Assembly (NCBI RefSeq): GCF_030295915.1 | Contig: NZ_AP027361.1 | Location: 806,001-870,000 of the forward strand | DNA: 64,000 bases | Reading direction: 5' to 3' | Source: Thalassotalea sediminis | GTDB lineage: Bacteria > Pseudomonadota > Gammaproteobacteria > Enterobacterales > Alteromonadaceae | Shown: positions 10,127 to 19,823 of the stretch, piece by piece | Layout of the letters: every line of letters starts with the position of its first letter | Numbering within the stretch: the first letter of the stretch is position 1 | Notes under the pieces: model-generated | Seen by the model: the letters and a program-made list of their open reading frames with translations, nothing else | What the model was told of the DNA's origin: nothing | The model's database searches: none | Position numbers and translations under genes: made by a program

Positions 10127-11704
10127 ATGACCAAAGATATCCATGATTCTCGAGTACTAATTTTAGATTTTGGTTCTCAATATACACAATTAATCGCTCG
10201 TCGTGTTCGTGAAATTGGTGTTTATTGTGAGCTATGGGCTTGGGATGTTACTGAAGAGCAAATTAAAGAATTCAACCCAAGCGGCATTATTTTAGCAGGT
10301 GGTCCAGAGTCGGTAACTGAACTGAACTCACCTCGAGCACCTGAATATGTATTTAATGCCGGTGTACCCGTTTTTGGTATTTGCTATGGCATGCAAACAA
10401 TGGCAGAACAATTAGGCGGTGGTGTTCAAGGCTCCGAACACAAAGAGTTTGGTTACGCCGCTGTTGAAGTTATTGCTGAATCTAATTTGTTTAAAAATAT
10501 TGAAGATCGTATCGGTAACAATGGTAAAGCGCTTTTAGATGTTTGGATGAGTCATGGTGACAAAGTATCTGCAATTCCACCAAGCTTTAAAACTATTGCG
10601 CAAACACCGAGTTGTAAATATGCCGCGATGGCAAATGAAGAAAAGCAATTCTACGGCGTACAATTCCACCCAGAAGTAACCCATACCAAACAAGGTATGC
10701 GTATTTTAGAACATTTTATTCTAGATATCTGTGGTTGTGAGAAGTTATGGACACCAAGCTCAATTATTGAAGATGCGATTGAAAAAATAAAAGAGCAAGT
10801 AGGTGATGATGAAGTTGTTCTTGGCTTATCTGGTGGTGTTGATTCATCTGTTGTTGCCATGTTAATACACCGTGCTATTGGCGATAAGTTAACATGTGTA
10901 TTTGTTGATAATGGTTTACTTCGTTTAAACGAAGGACAACAAGTGATGGACATGTTTGGCGATCACTTCGGGTTAAATATTTTACACATTAATGCTGAAG
11001 ATCGATTTTTAAATCGATTAAAAGGTGAAGCTGATCCAGAAGCTAAACGTAAAATTATTGGAAACGTTTTTGTTGAAGTTTTTGATGAAGAAGCAAGTAA
11101 ATTGGCCAATGCTAAATGGTTAGCGCAAGGCACCATTTACCCAGACGTTATTGAATCTGCAGCATCAAAAACAGGTAAAGCGCATGTGATTAAGTCTCAT
11201 CATAATGTCGGTGGTTTACCTGAAGATATGGAATTAGGATTAGTCGAGCCATTACGAGAGCTATTCAAAGATGAAGTACGTAAAATTGGTTTAGAGTTAG
11301 GTTTACCGTATGACATGCTTTATCGCCACCCGTTCCCTGGTCCAGGTTTAGGTGTACGCATTCTTGGTGAAGTAAAGAAAGAATATGCTGATCTACTACG
11401 TCGTGCTGATGCGATATTTATTGAAGAATTACATAAACACGATTTGTATAATAAAGTGAGCCAGGCATTTACTGTGTTCTTACCTGTACGTTCAGTTGGT
11501 GTAATGGGTGATGGTCGTAAGTATGACTGGGTAGTTAGTTTACGCGCAGTTGAAACGATTGACTTTATGACCGCACACTGGGCACATTTACCTTATGATT
11601 TCTTAGGGTTAGTTTCTAACCGTATTATCAATGAAATTGATGGGATATCACGTGTCGTTTATGATATTTCAGGCAAACCACCTGCCACTATTGAGTGGGA
11701 ATAA
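10127..11704 (+). CDS. guaA: GMP synthase (glutamine-hydrolysing)
   Basis: GuaA aminates XMP to GMP using glutamine and ATP. The N-terminal class I amidotransferase domain has nucleophile Cys86 in GICYGMQT and His181/Glu183 in FHPEVTH. The ATP-pyrophosphatase domain has the P-loop GLSGGVDSS, and the C-terminal dimerisation domain ends PPATIEWE, the family's usual end. Length is 525 aa. AAAGG precedes the ATG. Expression must come either from read-through of the upstream hairpin or from a promoter I could not identify. Confidence 0.98.
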   Translation: MTKDIHDSRVLILDFGSQYTQLIARRVREIGVYCELWAWDVTEEQIKEFNPSGIILAGGPESVTELNSPRAPEYVFNAGVPVFGICYGMQTMAEQLGGGVQGSEHKEFGYAAVEVIAESNLFKNIEDRIGNNGKALLDVWMSHGDKVSAIPPSFKTIAQTPSCKYAAMANEEKQFYGVQFHPEVTHTKQGMRILEHFILDICGCEKLWTPSSIIEDAIEKIKEQVGDDEVVLGLSGGVDSSVVAMLIHRAIGDKLTCVFVDNGLLRLNEGQQVMDMFGDHFGLNILHINAEDRFLNRLKGEADPEAKRKIIGNVFVEVFDEEASKLANAKWLAQGTIYPDVIESAASKTGKAHVIKSHHNVGGLPEDMELGLVEPLRELFKDEVRKIGLELGLPYDMLYRHPFPGPGLGVRILGEVKKEYADLLRRADAIFIEELHKHDLYNKVSQAFTVFLPVRSVGVMGDGRKYDWVVSLRAVETIDFMTAHWAHLPYDFLGLVSNRIINEIDGISRVVYDISGKPPATIEWE

Positions 11705-11742
11705 ATGCATTAAACGTTAATTCGTGATAATTGATACGTTTC

Positions 11743-11773
11743 AAAAACCAGCGATTTATCGCTGGTTTTTTTA
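11743..11773 (+). terminator. Intrinsic terminator after guaA
   Basis: AAAAACCAGCGA (11743-11754) pairs with TCGCTGGTTTTT (11759-11770) around a 4-nt loop, followed by further Ts. This is a textbook terminator. Confidence 0.92.
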
Positions 11774-11880
11774 TTGTTAACTCTAAACCATCTCCTGTGT
11801 AGGTGGTGATTGTGCAGTGGGAGCTTTGCCTGTAAATCTTAACATTACTTTGTTAATCAAGAAGTAATGAGAATCTTTTA

Positions 11881-11909
11881 TTGCAGACTGCTTGTCTATC
11901 AATTAATGT
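11881..11909 (+). promoter_or_regulatory. Possible sigma-70 promoter of the pilin gene
   Basis: TTGCAG (11881-11886) and TAATGT (11904-11909) are separated by 17 nt, 33 nt upstream of the pilin GTG. The boxes are fair rather than good matches. Confidence 0.4.
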
Positions 11910-11942
11910 ATTGGCGTTAAAATTAATTGAAGTGAATCTAAC

Positions 11943-12446
11943 GTGAAAAATAATAATAAAGGGTTTACTCTTATTGAGTTGGTAGTTGTTATCGTAATTT
12001 TAGGTATCTTGGCAGTTACGGCTGCACCTAAATTTGTTGATTTGGCAGAAGATGCAGACGAGGCGGTATTTACTAGTATTGCTGCATCATTTAAAAGCGG
12101 TGTTGAACAAGTTCATCTTGCTTGGCTAATCCGAGGTAATAATCAAGCCGTGCAAGATTTCATCCCCATTTCAGATCCTATAGCTGGTGGAGACTTAAGC
12201 GTTAATAGTGCAGGATATCCTGCCGATACTCGAGGTGTAAGCCTAACGCTAAACAGTGAAAATGATTGCTTAGATGTTTGGCGAGCGGTCTTAGATTCTC
12301 AAGATGCTCTGGTTGCTGGCAATAGTAACAGTGATTTTGAAGCGACTTATAATGGCGGTAATGCCTGCACATTTACTTATACGAAAAGGCCCTCGTTAAC
12401 AGTAGATTATGACTCTACAACTGGCTTGGTAATCTTGAATAACTAA
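11943..12446 (+). CDS. Type IV prepilin-like protein, MSHA-pilin type
   Basis: The N-terminus has a class III prepilin signal: a short basic leader MKNNNKG, then FTLIELVVVIVILGIL with the conserved Glu at mature position 5, followed by the usual hydrophobic helix. Cleavage by PilD between Gly7 and Phe8 is expected. Two Cys near the C-terminus (in NDCLDV and NACTFT) could form the D-region disulfide. The rest resembles MshA/MshB-type pilins. The start is GTG. It is an orphan: no assembly ATPase, platform protein or other pilin is nearby, so it must use machinery encoded elsewhere, or be a minor pilin. Confidence 0.85.
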   Translation: MKNNNKGFTLIELVVVIVILGILAVTAAPKFVDLAEDADEAVFTSIAASFKSGVEQVHLAWLIRGNNQAVQDFIPISDPIAGGDLSVNSAGYPADTRGVSLTLNSENDCLDVWRAVLDSQDALVAGNSNSDFEATYNGGNACTFTYTKRPSLTVDYDSTTGLVILNN

Positions 12447-12898
12447 AGTATTGCTTAAGAGGCCGCTTTAGGGCTTCTTACATTTACTTGTTAAAGCTGT
12501 AGTTAAAACAAACAGTATACATTTTTTGTTAGTTTAGCGTAGTGGTGAACTTAGTTTATCTCGGTTATGTATGCGTAAATATGTTTTACATTACTTTGTT
12601 TTAATGTATTGCTGGTACTTTGATTAACGGGCTTTTCTCTGTAATTGTTGAGGGAAATGATAAAGCCTTTGATCTCTCTACATATCTCGTTATCATACAT
12701 TAGCTCATACGCGTTTAATTATTGCCAAGCAGTGTATTAATGTAGACAAATTGATAATTCGTTTCTTGAACGGTGATTTATGCCCTGTTTTATCGGGAAA
12801 ATTTAGTTACCATATACGTTTGCTAGGCATTATCGTGACCGTTTTTGAAAGCAGTTACGATGTTTTTCACCATACTAGTTCGGAGCTAATATAATCCA
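12447..12898. other. 452-nt non-coding stretch
   Basis: No credible gene is visible. A weak hairpin directly after the pilin gene (AAGAGGCC at 12457-12464 with GGCTTCTT at 12472-12479) could end pilin transcription but has no T-run. Near the right end, TATAAT at about 12890 and GGAG at about 12881 probably serve the next gene. Confidence 0.4.
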
Positions 12899-13765
12899 AT
12901 GCGCTTATTACCTATAATTTTTCATCTATTAATATCATGCTTTATATTATCTGGTGTTGTGTTTGCTCAAGAGGCGGAGTCGATTGATAAAAAAATTAAT
13001 GAGTTAGACAAACCTTTGTATAACCCTTTTATTGAACGGTATATGCTTGATGAATTAAAAATGTTGCGCCAAGAACAACAAGCGTTAAAAGCTGAACTTA
13101 TTGATAAGGTGGCAAATGCGAAATTAGAATCATCTGATCGCGCTTTACGATACACCGCAGATACAACGAATAATATTTTTTATATTATTACTGCTGCTGC
13201 TTCAATTTTAGTTTTGTTGGGGTGGAAATCGATTAATGATATTAAAGTGCATATGGAATCTAGCACGACAAAAAGAATTGAAAAGCTTACGTTAGAATAT
13301 GAAAAACGACTCAACGCCTTGGAAGATACAATTAAAGAGCGTTCAAACCAAATTGTAAGTGCACAAAAAGAATTATCCGATAGCAATTTAGTGCACTCGC
13401 TTTGGATGCGGGCAGGTCTAGAAAAAAGTGATCAAGAGAAGCTGAATATCTATGATCAAATATTAGAACTTAGTCCCAATGATGTTGAAGCCTTAACCTA
13501 TAAAGCCGATATATTACTTGATATGAATGATGACTCTTGGGCTATTTCACTGGTTAATCAAGCGTTAGATATAGATAGTGAATACGCTTTTGCTTACTGG
13601 CAGCGAGCATGTGCTAAGGCAAAATTAGATCAGAAGAATGAAGCAATAGAAGATATTAAAAGAGCTATCGATATTTCCGCGCCTTTACGAGAAGAATTAA
13701 TGGGTGAAATCTATTTTGAAAGCTTAAAAGGTGATGATGACTTTATTGCACTTGCAGAGACTTAA
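12899..13765 (+). CDS. Membrane-anchored coiled-coil/TPR protein of unknown function
   Basis: The 288-residue protein begins with a signal peptide (ending near VVFAQEAES), then a helical stretch rich in Glu/Lys, a membrane segment at about residues 92-108 (IFYIITAAASILVLLGW), a coiled coil (about 115-165), and a C-terminal block of two to three TPR-like repeats (for example DVEALTYKADILLDMND and AFAYWQRACAKAKLDQ). The layout places the TPR block on the far side of a single membrane span. I do not recognise a specific family. It is monocistronic and its neighbours give no functional hint. Confidence 0.75.
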   Translation: MRLLPIIFHLLISCFILSGVVFAQEAESIDKKINELDKPLYNPFIERYMLDELKMLRQEQQALKAELIDKVANAKLESSDRALRYTADTTNNIFYIITAAASILVLLGWKSINDIKVHMESSTTKRIEKLTLEYEKRLNALEDTIKERSNQIVSAQKELSDSNLVHSLWMRAGLEKSDQEKLNIYDQILELSPNDVEALTYKADILLDMNDDSWAISLVNQALDIDSEYAFAYWQRACAKAKLDQKNEAIEDIKRAIDISAPLREELMGEIYFESLKGDDDFIALAET

Positions 13766-13903
13766 ATAACCTTAAGAATAGTCAAATAGCTATGCTATAG
13801 GTTTAGTTAAAAGGGGTTAATTTTGCGAGAAAATACATTGAGTACTTTTATTTTAGGTTATGTACTCGTACATGCAGCGAGCTAGTTAACGCTTGTAGCC
13901 TCT

Positions 13904-14425
13904 ATGATCACTTTAAGACCTTTTAAAAAATCCGATATTGATGAACTTGTATCATATTTAAATGATCCTCAGGTAACTCAATATATTACTGACGCGATTC
14001 CAAAACCATATAAAGCCGAAGATGCAAACGAATGGGTTACTTATGCGCAATCCTCCCAACTTACTCTAGCCATTGAGTACCATGGTGGATTTGTTGGCTG
14101 TATTTCAGCAGAGCGTGGTGCGTTTGAATATCTCTCTAGTGCTGAACTTGGGTATTGGATCGCTAGGAAATATTGGCGACTAGGTATAGCAACGATCGCT
14201 ATTAAAGACTTTAGTGATTACATTTTTCGTACTACAGATATCAACAGGTTACATGTATCGGTTGTAACGGAAAATATTGCCTCTAGTAGAGTGCTTGAGA
14301 AAAATGGCTTTAAGTTTGAAGGTAAACGCAGGCAAGTTTCCCAAAAAAATAATCAATTCTATGATGAAGATATTTGGGCATTGCTTAGATCAGAATATCA
14401 ACAAAACACTATGCATCAGAAATAG
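13904..14425 (+). CDS. GNAT N-acetyltransferase, RimJ/RimL-like
   Basis: The 173-residue protein has the GNAT fold of the RimJ/RimL branch: ITLRPFKKSDIDELVSYLND at the start, GYWIARKYWRLGIATIAI at the acetyl-CoA site (an R-x-x-G-I-A version of motif A), and the motif B region NIASSRVLEKNGFKFEG. Members acetylate ribosomal protein N-termini, antibiotics or small molecules using acetyl-CoA; the substrate cannot be read from sequence. The ATG has no clear ribosome site. It stands alone between two unrelated small genes. Confidence 0.85.
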   Translation: MITLRPFKKSDIDELVSYLNDPQVTQYITDAIPKPYKAEDANEWVTYAQSSQLTLAIEYHGGFVGCISAERGAFEYLSSAELGYWIARKYWRLGIATIAIKDFSDYIFRTTDINRLHVSVVTENIASSRVLEKNGFKFEGKRRQVSQKNNQFYDEDIWALLRSEYQQNTMHQK

Positions 14426-14494
14426 ACACTTATTGCATTTCGCTTATTAAAAGTGCTATGGTTTTCTCTAAAGTGAATAACAAATGGAAGTGTA

Positions 14495-14668
14495 ATGTCT
14501 AAAACACTAAAAAGTGGTTATCTGTTCATCGCCAGTGGCATTTTGTTTTTGATTGCAGGCTTATTAAATGATCAATTGTCATTTTATGGCGTAGCGTTGA
14601 TGTTCGCTGTTTTAGGTGCTGTTACTATTGCTAAGCAAAAGTATCCTTCAAAGCCATCAAAAGATTAA
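14495..14668 (+). CDS. Small two-helix membrane protein (57 aa)
   Basis: ATG at 14495 is preceded by GGAAG at 14486-14490, 4 nt away, and the frame runs 57 codons to TAA. The product has two hydrophobic stretches, about residues 9-23 (YLFIASGILFLIAGL) and 28-46 (LSFYGVALMFAVLGAVTIA), and a basic C-terminal tail. It resembles small hypothetical inner-membrane proteins of Alteromonadales. Function unknown. Composition and ribosome site support a real gene despite its size. Confidence 0.6.
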   Translation: MSKTLKSGYLFIASGILFLIAGLLNDQLSFYGVALMFAVLGAVTIAKQKYPSKPSKD

Positions 14669-14829
14669 CTCATTCCGGTTGTCCTCAGTATTAACTTACA
14701 ACATTTATGCTGCTTTATAGCTATTGCTTAGTGCTTTAAATAATAAGCAATAAGCGTATTGTTATGTTCATTGTATTGCTGAACGGCTATTATATTTTGC
14801 ACTTCTCAGATAAATTACACTTTGTAACT

Positions 14830-15177
14830 ATGATAGAAAGAATTGAAACGGGCTCTCGTATGAGCCGCATTGTAAAGCACAATGGTACGATTTATTTATG
14901 TGGTCAGGTTTGTAAAGATGCGAGCGAAGATATTACTGGCCAAACGAAAACAATGCTCGAGAAAGTCGAGGCGTTATTGAATCAAGCAGGTAGTTCAAAA
15001 GAACATATGCTTTCAGCAACGGTTTACTTAAAAACAATGGATGACTTTACCCAAATGAACGCAGTTTGGGATGCATGGGTGCCTGAAGGGCATGCACCTG
15101 CTAGAGCTTGTGTTCAGGCTCCAATGGCGCGTGATGCCTTGCTCGTTGAAGTGTCAGTCATAGCTGCTGAATGTTAA
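14830..15177 (+). CDS. RidA-family (YoaB-like) protein
   Basis: RidA proteins hydrolyse reactive enamine/imine intermediates released by PLP enzymes, or serve related roles. The 115-residue product has the family hallmarks: [11 protein letters not shown], the [19 protein letters not shown] helix-strand, MNAVWDAW and the Arg-containing [13 protein letters not shown] segment. It looks closer to YoaB than to canonical RidA. I chose the ATG at 14830, giving MIERIETGS; an upstream in-frame ATG at 14764 would add 22 hydrophobic residues foreign to the family. A DUF4177 gene follows 14 nt after the stop. Confidence 0.88.
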   Translation: MIERIETGSRMSRIVKHNGTIYLCGQVCKDASEDITGQTKTMLEKVEALLNQAGSSKEHMLSATVYLKTMDDFTQMNAVWDAWVPEGHAPARACVQAPMARDALLVEVSVIAAEC

Positions 15178-15191
15178 GTGGTGAATGAGAT

Positions 15192-15392
15192 ATGTCACCA
15201 ACTTGGGAATATAAAACGTTAAGGTTTGATAAAAAACAGTTTGTCTCTGGTAGGTTAGATTTATCACTGCTTGATGAAAAATTAAATGCTTATGGCGAAA
15301 TGGGGTGGGAGCTAGTCAATCTTGATACTAATTCAACACTATTTGGCAATGATATTGCTGCTATTGCGGTGTTTAAACGGCTAAAGGCTTGA
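15192..15392 (+). CDS. DUF4177-family small protein
   Basis: The 66-residue product has the short DUF4177 pattern: WEYKTLRF at the start, then LDEKLNAYGEMGWELVNL and a final strand AIAVFKRL. The WELV(N/S) motif is characteristic. Function is unknown for the family. The gene follows the RidA gene by 14 nt and is probably co-transcribed. Confidence 0.75.
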   Translation: MSPTWEYKTLRFDKKQFVSGRLDLSLLDEKLNAYGEMGWELVNLDTNSTLFGNDIAAIAVFKRLKA

Positions 15393-15520
15393 TTAAACTG
15401 TAATTAAAATCAATGGATTAAGTTCTTGGTAAAATTATCTACTCTTTTTTTGTAATAAGTGAAGCGATGTTTAGACTATGTTAACTGTTAACTCATTATT
15501 CGCTGATAAGGAGAGTAATA

Positions 15521-15775
15521 ATGTTGGAATTAATATTAAATCTAGATATTGCAGTAGTATTTGTTGTTGTGTTTTTTATTGGCATGTATTTGTTTGAACG
15601 TCGTAATTTATTATCTAGTGAATGGCTAGGGCTAAACAAATATTCTTCATTTTTAGACCAAGAAAGGACAGCAAAAAACCAAGAAATATTACAATTAAAG
15701 CAACGCATTGAAACCTTAGAGAAGTTAATTACAGATCCACAAGAGCAGTTAAAAAGAAAAATTGATGCGCTTTAG
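15521..15775 (+). CDS. Small membrane protein with C-terminal coiled coil, loosely PspB-like
   Basis: An excellent ribosome site (AAGGAGAG) precedes ATG 15521. The 84-residue product has one N-terminal membrane helix (about residues 6-26) and a charged coiled coil ending in a pattern close to the PspB end (LKQRIETLEKLITD). PspB itself is a small membrane protein of the phage-shock response, but no pspA or pspC is nearby, so the resemblance may only reflect a shared layout. Convergent with the zinc lipoprotein gene. Confidence 0.6.
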   Translation: MLELILNLDIAVVFVVVFFIGMYLFERRNLLSSEWLGLNKYSSFLDQERTAKNQEILQLKQRIETLEKLITDPQEQLKRKIDAL

Positions 15776-15841
15776 GAGCGTTAATAAAACAGCACTATTA
15801 CCATTGATAAACGTTAATTAATTCTTTTATATCAATATTAA

Positions 15842-15878
15842 AAGATCTATCGCCAGTTGGTTAGGAAGCGATAGATCT
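15842..15878 (-). terminator. Hairpin terminator downstream of the AztD-like gene
   Basis: AGATCTATCGC (15843-15853) and GCGATAGATCT (15868-15878) make a perfect 11-bp stem with a 14-nt loop. Read on the minus strand it is followed by TTTTAATATT, so it probably ends the receptor/lipoprotein transcript. It may work in both directions between convergent genes. Confidence 0.65.
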
Positions 15879-15926
15879 CGTAAAGTTTTAAGCGAGTGGT
15901 TTGTGTTTTAAACTTCCAATTATATC

Positions 15927-17321
15927 CTAATGGTGCTCGTGATCTGATTCAGACTCTTCTGCAATCCCTAACCAAGCAATTTTGGCGGGTGAAAAACCAA
16001 GTTCAATATCGCCTTCGATTTCCATATCATCTAAATGAATTTGTAAGATGTGCTGTGCAAAAGGATCTGCAACATAAGCAAAGTGATCATTTTGAGCAAC
16101 TGTCATACTAAATGACATGCCTTCAGGCATTGCCGTGATGTCTTCTTGTGAAATATCGATTTGTCCGGCAACTTCCCATTCCGCGTGACCGTCATGATCA
16201 TGCTGTGTAAGAATTGTTAGGTAACCTTGGTTATCTAAAATCAGGAAGTGTTCACCATTAAAAGAAAATGCATAGGAAATAGGGGATGCATTTTCCATTG
16301 GTTGCCAGTCGAGTTGTTCCATTTCGCCATCTTCAGGGTGTATGGTCACTAAAATTGCTTCGCCGCCGCCATGTGCTGAAGCGACACCAATGAAAGACTC
16401 ATTTGCTTCGTGACCATAAACAGAACCTATTCTTAAACTACCCAATTCAGCAATGTTGGCTACTTTCTCTGCTTCATATTCGTCGTTATGTTGGTGAGCG
16501 ACTAACACACCGTCGCTACACCCAAACACAACCACTTCACTATTTTGTGCCGCACCGTGTAAATCTGGGCAAGTAATATCTAATGTTTGTTCTAGCTCAT
16601 ATTCGCCTTCGTGTAAGTGGTAAACACCCACCTGATCTGGTAGTACTTTTGCATTTGAGGTGCTTTCGCTGTCATCTCGGCGAATTGTTGATAGCAGATG
16701 CTCACCTCTAGGTTCGGCAACACCATGCATATTCATCGTGTATTGAATTCCGGGAAGCGCCATGGTTTCTGTACTGATATCGTTATCAGTAATTACCTGC
16801 ACAGCGGCTGCAGTGCCTGTTGTAGCATCACCATCGTAAAATACCGCCATTTGCCCATCGTGGTTGACGATATGTGTCGGCCGACTGTTGCTGACTAACT
16901 CATAATTACTCATGACAGGCTCTTGTTGGTAATCATGTAAATGATCGCCGTGATTTTCGCGCCATAAGCCACTATCAATGAAGCCAACATAATCTTGAGC
17001 GCGACTGTTGATAACGGCGTAGCGGTAGCCAGCCGATGCTTTTAGTGTGTTTGAGTCATGTGTTAATGAAAAAGACTCTAGTAAATCACCATTATCTAGA
17101 TCAAAAACTACTGCTTCAGCGCTTTCACCAGACAATACGGCTAGTCGCCCCATCGATTCGATAGTATAGCCATCATCACCGTGGTCGTGATCATCATGAT
17201 TATCGACATCTTCTACTATAGGGTCTTTTTCGACGATATTCGTTTCAGCATCGCCACAACCTGTTAATAATATTCCGCCAATGGCGACGGCAAGTAAATT
17301 GAATTGAAATGTTGTTGTCAT
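15927..17321 (-). CDS. AztD-like zinc-binding lipoprotein (beta-propeller)
   Basis: The 464-residue protein has a lipoprotein signal peptide ending in LLTGC, then an acidic His-rich segment (NHDDHDHGDD), then a repeat-rich beta-propeller-like body. Motifs such as SNYELVSNSRPTHIV and MAVFYDGDA recall AztD, the periplasmic zinc metallochaperone that feeds the AztABC transporter; the C-terminus also ends in His (SDHEHH). Here there is no aztABC; instead the gene follows a TonB receptor after 37 nt and probably forms an operon under Zur control. Being a lipoprotein, it may sit in the outer membrane as the receptor's partner. The role is inferred. Confidence 0.7.
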   Translation of the reverse strand: MTTTFQFNLLAVAIGGILLTGCGDAETNIVEKDPIVEDVDNHDDHDHGDDGYTIESMGRLAVLSGESAEAVVFDLDNGDLLESFSLTHDSNTLKASAGYRYAVINSRAQDYVGFIDSGLWRENHGDHLHDYQQEPVMSNYELVSNSRPTHIVNHDGQMAVFYDGDATTGTAAAVQVITDNDISTETMALPGIQYTMNMHGVAEPRGEHLLSTIRRDDSESTSNAKVLPDQVGVYHLHEGEYELEQTLDITCPDLHGAAQNSEVVVFGCSDGVLVAHQHNDEYEAEKVANIAELGSLRIGSVYGHEANESFIGVASAHGGGEAILVTIHPEDGEMEQLDWQPMENASPISYAFSFNGEHFLILDNQGYLTILTQHDHDGHAEWEVAGQIDISQEDITAMPEGMSFSMTVAQNDHFAYVADPFAQHILQIHLDDMEIEGDIELGFSPAKIAWLGIAEESESDHEHH

Positions 17322-17358
17322 TCTTTTTTCCTTAAATGCTTTTTATTGTATAAATGAA

Positions 17359-19779
17359 TTAGAAGTAGCCTTTAATACCGAGAGCAATACTGCGGCCAGG
17401 GCGAGGTGCTATGTCTTTTAAAAATGAACTGTGGACTCTGGCTTCTGTGTCGGTAAGGTTTGAACCTTTTAAATACACGGCAATATCTTGATTTAATACT
17501 GAAAAATCATAAGAGATACTGGCATCTAAAAGGGTGTAACCGTCTGTGGTGGTTTCAAATGCACTAATTTTGTCTTGTTCTTGATAACGTGTAATATCCA
17601 AGTGAGCGCTTAGTCGATCATTTTGGTAGCTAAATTGTGTGCCAAATCTAAGTGGCGGTGTGCGAGGTAGGTCTCCACCATTTTGTCGTCGTGCACGAAC
17701 GTAGTCTGAAAATAGCGTCGCTTTAAACGCGTTGCTGACCTGCCAAGCAACTTGCGCTTCAAAGCCGTGTAAAATAACGTCATCAGTTTGGAAGATATAT
17801 ACTGGTAGCTCTCCAGTGTGTTCGTCGTGAGCGTGGTCACCTTCATCATCATGATCATGGCCGTCTTCAGCAAATAACCCAGTGGCAGTTTGATAATAGT
17901 AATTGTCTACTTTGTTATAGAAGAGGTTAAATATAAAACCTGCATCGCCCTGTGTTTTACGTAAGGTCAGATCTACATTATTGGCAGTTTCAAGGTCGAT
18001 AGTATTTTCTGTTAAACCTATATGTGCTGTATTATCGTCGTGGTGTAAAGCGAATAGGGCACCAACTTCATAACTGCGTGTACCAATATGTGGTCCAAAT
18101 GATAATAATTCAGAGGCAGATGGTGCACGTTCAGAGCGTGAAACTGACAGGCCAATATTGTAACCAGGCGTAAAATCCCATACTAAACCCGCTGACAAGC
18201 TTACTGGCGTAAATTCATGATCAACTGAGAATACTCGTGTAATTTCAGTTTTTTCCTCACTGTGATCATGGTCGTGATCATGATCATGCTCGTCTTCTTC
18301 CTCGTGCTCATGTGCTGCAAGCATTGGCAATAACACGTCATTTGCAGTTAACGTGACTCGCTCAACTCGTGCGCCTAATTGCAATAGTACATTTCCATAG
18401 TGCTTTTCTTCCATTAGCGCCAGCGCCACTGTTTTTGCTTCAGATGGCGGGGTAAATGCTTCATCACCTTGCGCTGTAACTTCACTGTTTTTGTAATGAA
18501 AACTAATGCCACCGTTCCAGTCATTAAAAGGGCGGTGCAACAGATCAACTTTTAACTCTTGGCTTTTGTTTTCAAATAAGGTGCCGGTTACGCCATGTTC
18601 AATTTCAGCGTGTTGATAATCGGTAAAGCCACCGCGTAAATTAATTTTGTTTAACCAGCTATCTTGAATGTTAAATTCACCTAGTAGTTGTACACGGGTT
18701 TGCTCAAGATCTGCGTATACGTTCTCTTCTTCAGCACTTTCCTCTTCACCACCATGGCTGTGGCCTGGAATGCCATATTCACGATTAAATTGTTCAACAG
18801 CGAAGCCAAAATAACCGTTATCAAATAGATAACTGGCTCCTACTGTAAAACCATTGGATTCTTCAGCGCTATTTTTCACTACTAGTGCGTGATGATCTTC
18901 TTCATCTTCATGAACGTCGTGTTCAAGTTCGGGTTTAACAGGGACTTTATAATCTTCAGATTCACGCCAATAACCATCGGCATAAAAGGCGAAAGATTCA
19001 GTACCTGTAGTTGCATTGAAAGAGGCGAGTTTACTGTCGTCTACCGAATCTTTTTCGATTAACCATTCGCCACGCGTACTGCTATCTTTTGGTACGCGGT
19101 TATCGACAACGTTAACAACACCACCAACTGCACCACTTCCATAAAAGAGCGTTGCGGGTCCTCTCAGAACTTCAATTTGTTGTGCCGTAGACGCTTCAGA
19201 CGCAACAGAGTGGTCAGGACCAACTCTTGATACATCGCTTACATCTAATCCATTTTGTGCAATTAATACTCGTGGGCCGCTTAACCCTCGGATAACTGGT
19301 GTACTTGCAACGTTTGCGTGAAAATTTGTATGAACACCAGCTATTTTTTCAAGGCTATCGCCGAGCGTCGCAGCTTGTTGGCGACGCAGTGTTTCACCTG
19401 CTAATACACTGACGGGTGCCGCTGACTCCATTGTTGACATGTGAATGGGCGTTGCTTGAACATCAATAACTTCAATGGGTGAGCGGGTGAGGGTAATCGT
19501 TAATTGATTTTGGTTACTGTCTGATACAGTGACATGTTTGGTGATATGTGAAAAACCTGCCGCAGAAATGTGGAATTCATTATCACCGGTATTTAAATCG
19601 CGAAAAATGAATCGACCATATTTGTCTGTTCGCTGTTTACCTATGCCTTCCACTTCAACGGTGGCACCAGCGACGGCTTTACCTGCTTTATTTAACACAA
19701 TGCCTTGAACAGACTGTGCTAATACGCTGGTAGGTAGAAGTACTGATAACAGTGCTGCAACCTTGGATAAATTATGCAT
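17359..19779 (-). CDS. ZnuD-like TonB-dependent outer-membrane zinc receptor
   Basis: The 806-residue protein has a Sec signal peptide (cut near VLAQS), a carboxypeptidase-regulatory-like N-terminal domain (VQGIVLNKAGKAVAGATVEV), a TonB plug (VLRGPATLFYGSGAVGGVVNVVDNR) and a 22-strand-type barrel ending in aromatic Phe. Several predicted extracellular loops are His/Asp/Glu-rich (EHEEEDEHDHDHDHDH, HDHDDEGDHAHDEH), as in zinc receptor ZnuD. Two Zur-type palindromes and a promoter lie upstream. It likely imports zinc, or a zinc complex, across the outer membrane using TonB energy. Confidence 0.85.
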   Translation of the reverse strand: MHNLSKVAALLSVLLPTSVLAQSVQGIVLNKAGKAVAGATVEVEGIGKQRTDKYGRFIFRDLNTGDNEFHISAAGFSHITKHVTVSDSNQNQLTITLTRSPIEVIDVQATPIHMSTMESAAPVSVLAGETLRRQQAATLGDSLEKIAGVHTNFHANVASTPVIRGLSGPRVLIAQNGLDVSDVSRVGPDHSVASEASTAQQIEVLRGPATLFYGSGAVGGVVNVVDNRVPKDSSTRGEWLIEKDSVDDSKLASFNATTGTESFAFYADGYWRESEDYKVPVKPELEHDVHEDEEDHHALVVKNSAEESNGFTVGASYLFDNGYFGFAVEQFNREYGIPGHSHGGEEESAEEENVYADLEQTRVQLLGEFNIQDSWLNKINLRGGFTDYQHAEIEHGVTGTLFENKSQELKVDLLHRPFNDWNGGISFHYKNSEVTAQGDEAFTPPSEAKTVALALMEEKHYGNVLLQLGARVERVTLTANDVLLPMLAAHEHEEEDEHDHDHDHDHSEEKTEITRVFSVDHEFTPVSLSAGLVWDFTPGYNIGLSVSRSERAPSASELLSFGPHIGTRSYEVGALFALHHDDNTAHIGLTENTIDLETANNVDLTLRKTQGDAGFIFNLFYNKVDNYYYQTATGLFAEDGHDHDDEGDHAHDEHTGELPVYIFQTDDVILHGFEAQVAWQVSNAFKATLFSDYVRARRQNGGDLPRTPPLRFGTQFSYQNDRLSAHLDITRYQEQDKISAFETTTDGYTLLDASISYDFSVLNQDIAVYLKGSNLTDTEARVHSSFLKDIAPRPGRSIALGIKGYF

Positions 19780-19795
19780 TTATAACTCCATAAAG

Positions 19796-19823
19796 ATTAT
19801 ATTGTTTTATTTTTAAATTGTTA
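19796..19823 (-). promoter_or_regulatory. Promoter of the zinc receptor gene
   Basis: On the minus strand a perfect TATAAT (plus-strand ATTATA, 19796-19801) is preceded after 17 nt by a -35-like ATAACA that overlaps the first Zur-type palindrome. GGAG lies just before the ATG. Zur bound to the palindrome would block the -35 region. Confidence 0.55.

Noticed and set aside
13822..13888. Short frame after an AAGGGG tract upstream of the GNAT gene
   Set aside because: About 20 codons with a TTG start; too short to support without conservation data.
14764..14829. Hydrophobic N-terminal extension of the RidA protein
   Set aside because: RidA proteins are soluble and start close to MIERIETG; the extension looks like a chance open reading.
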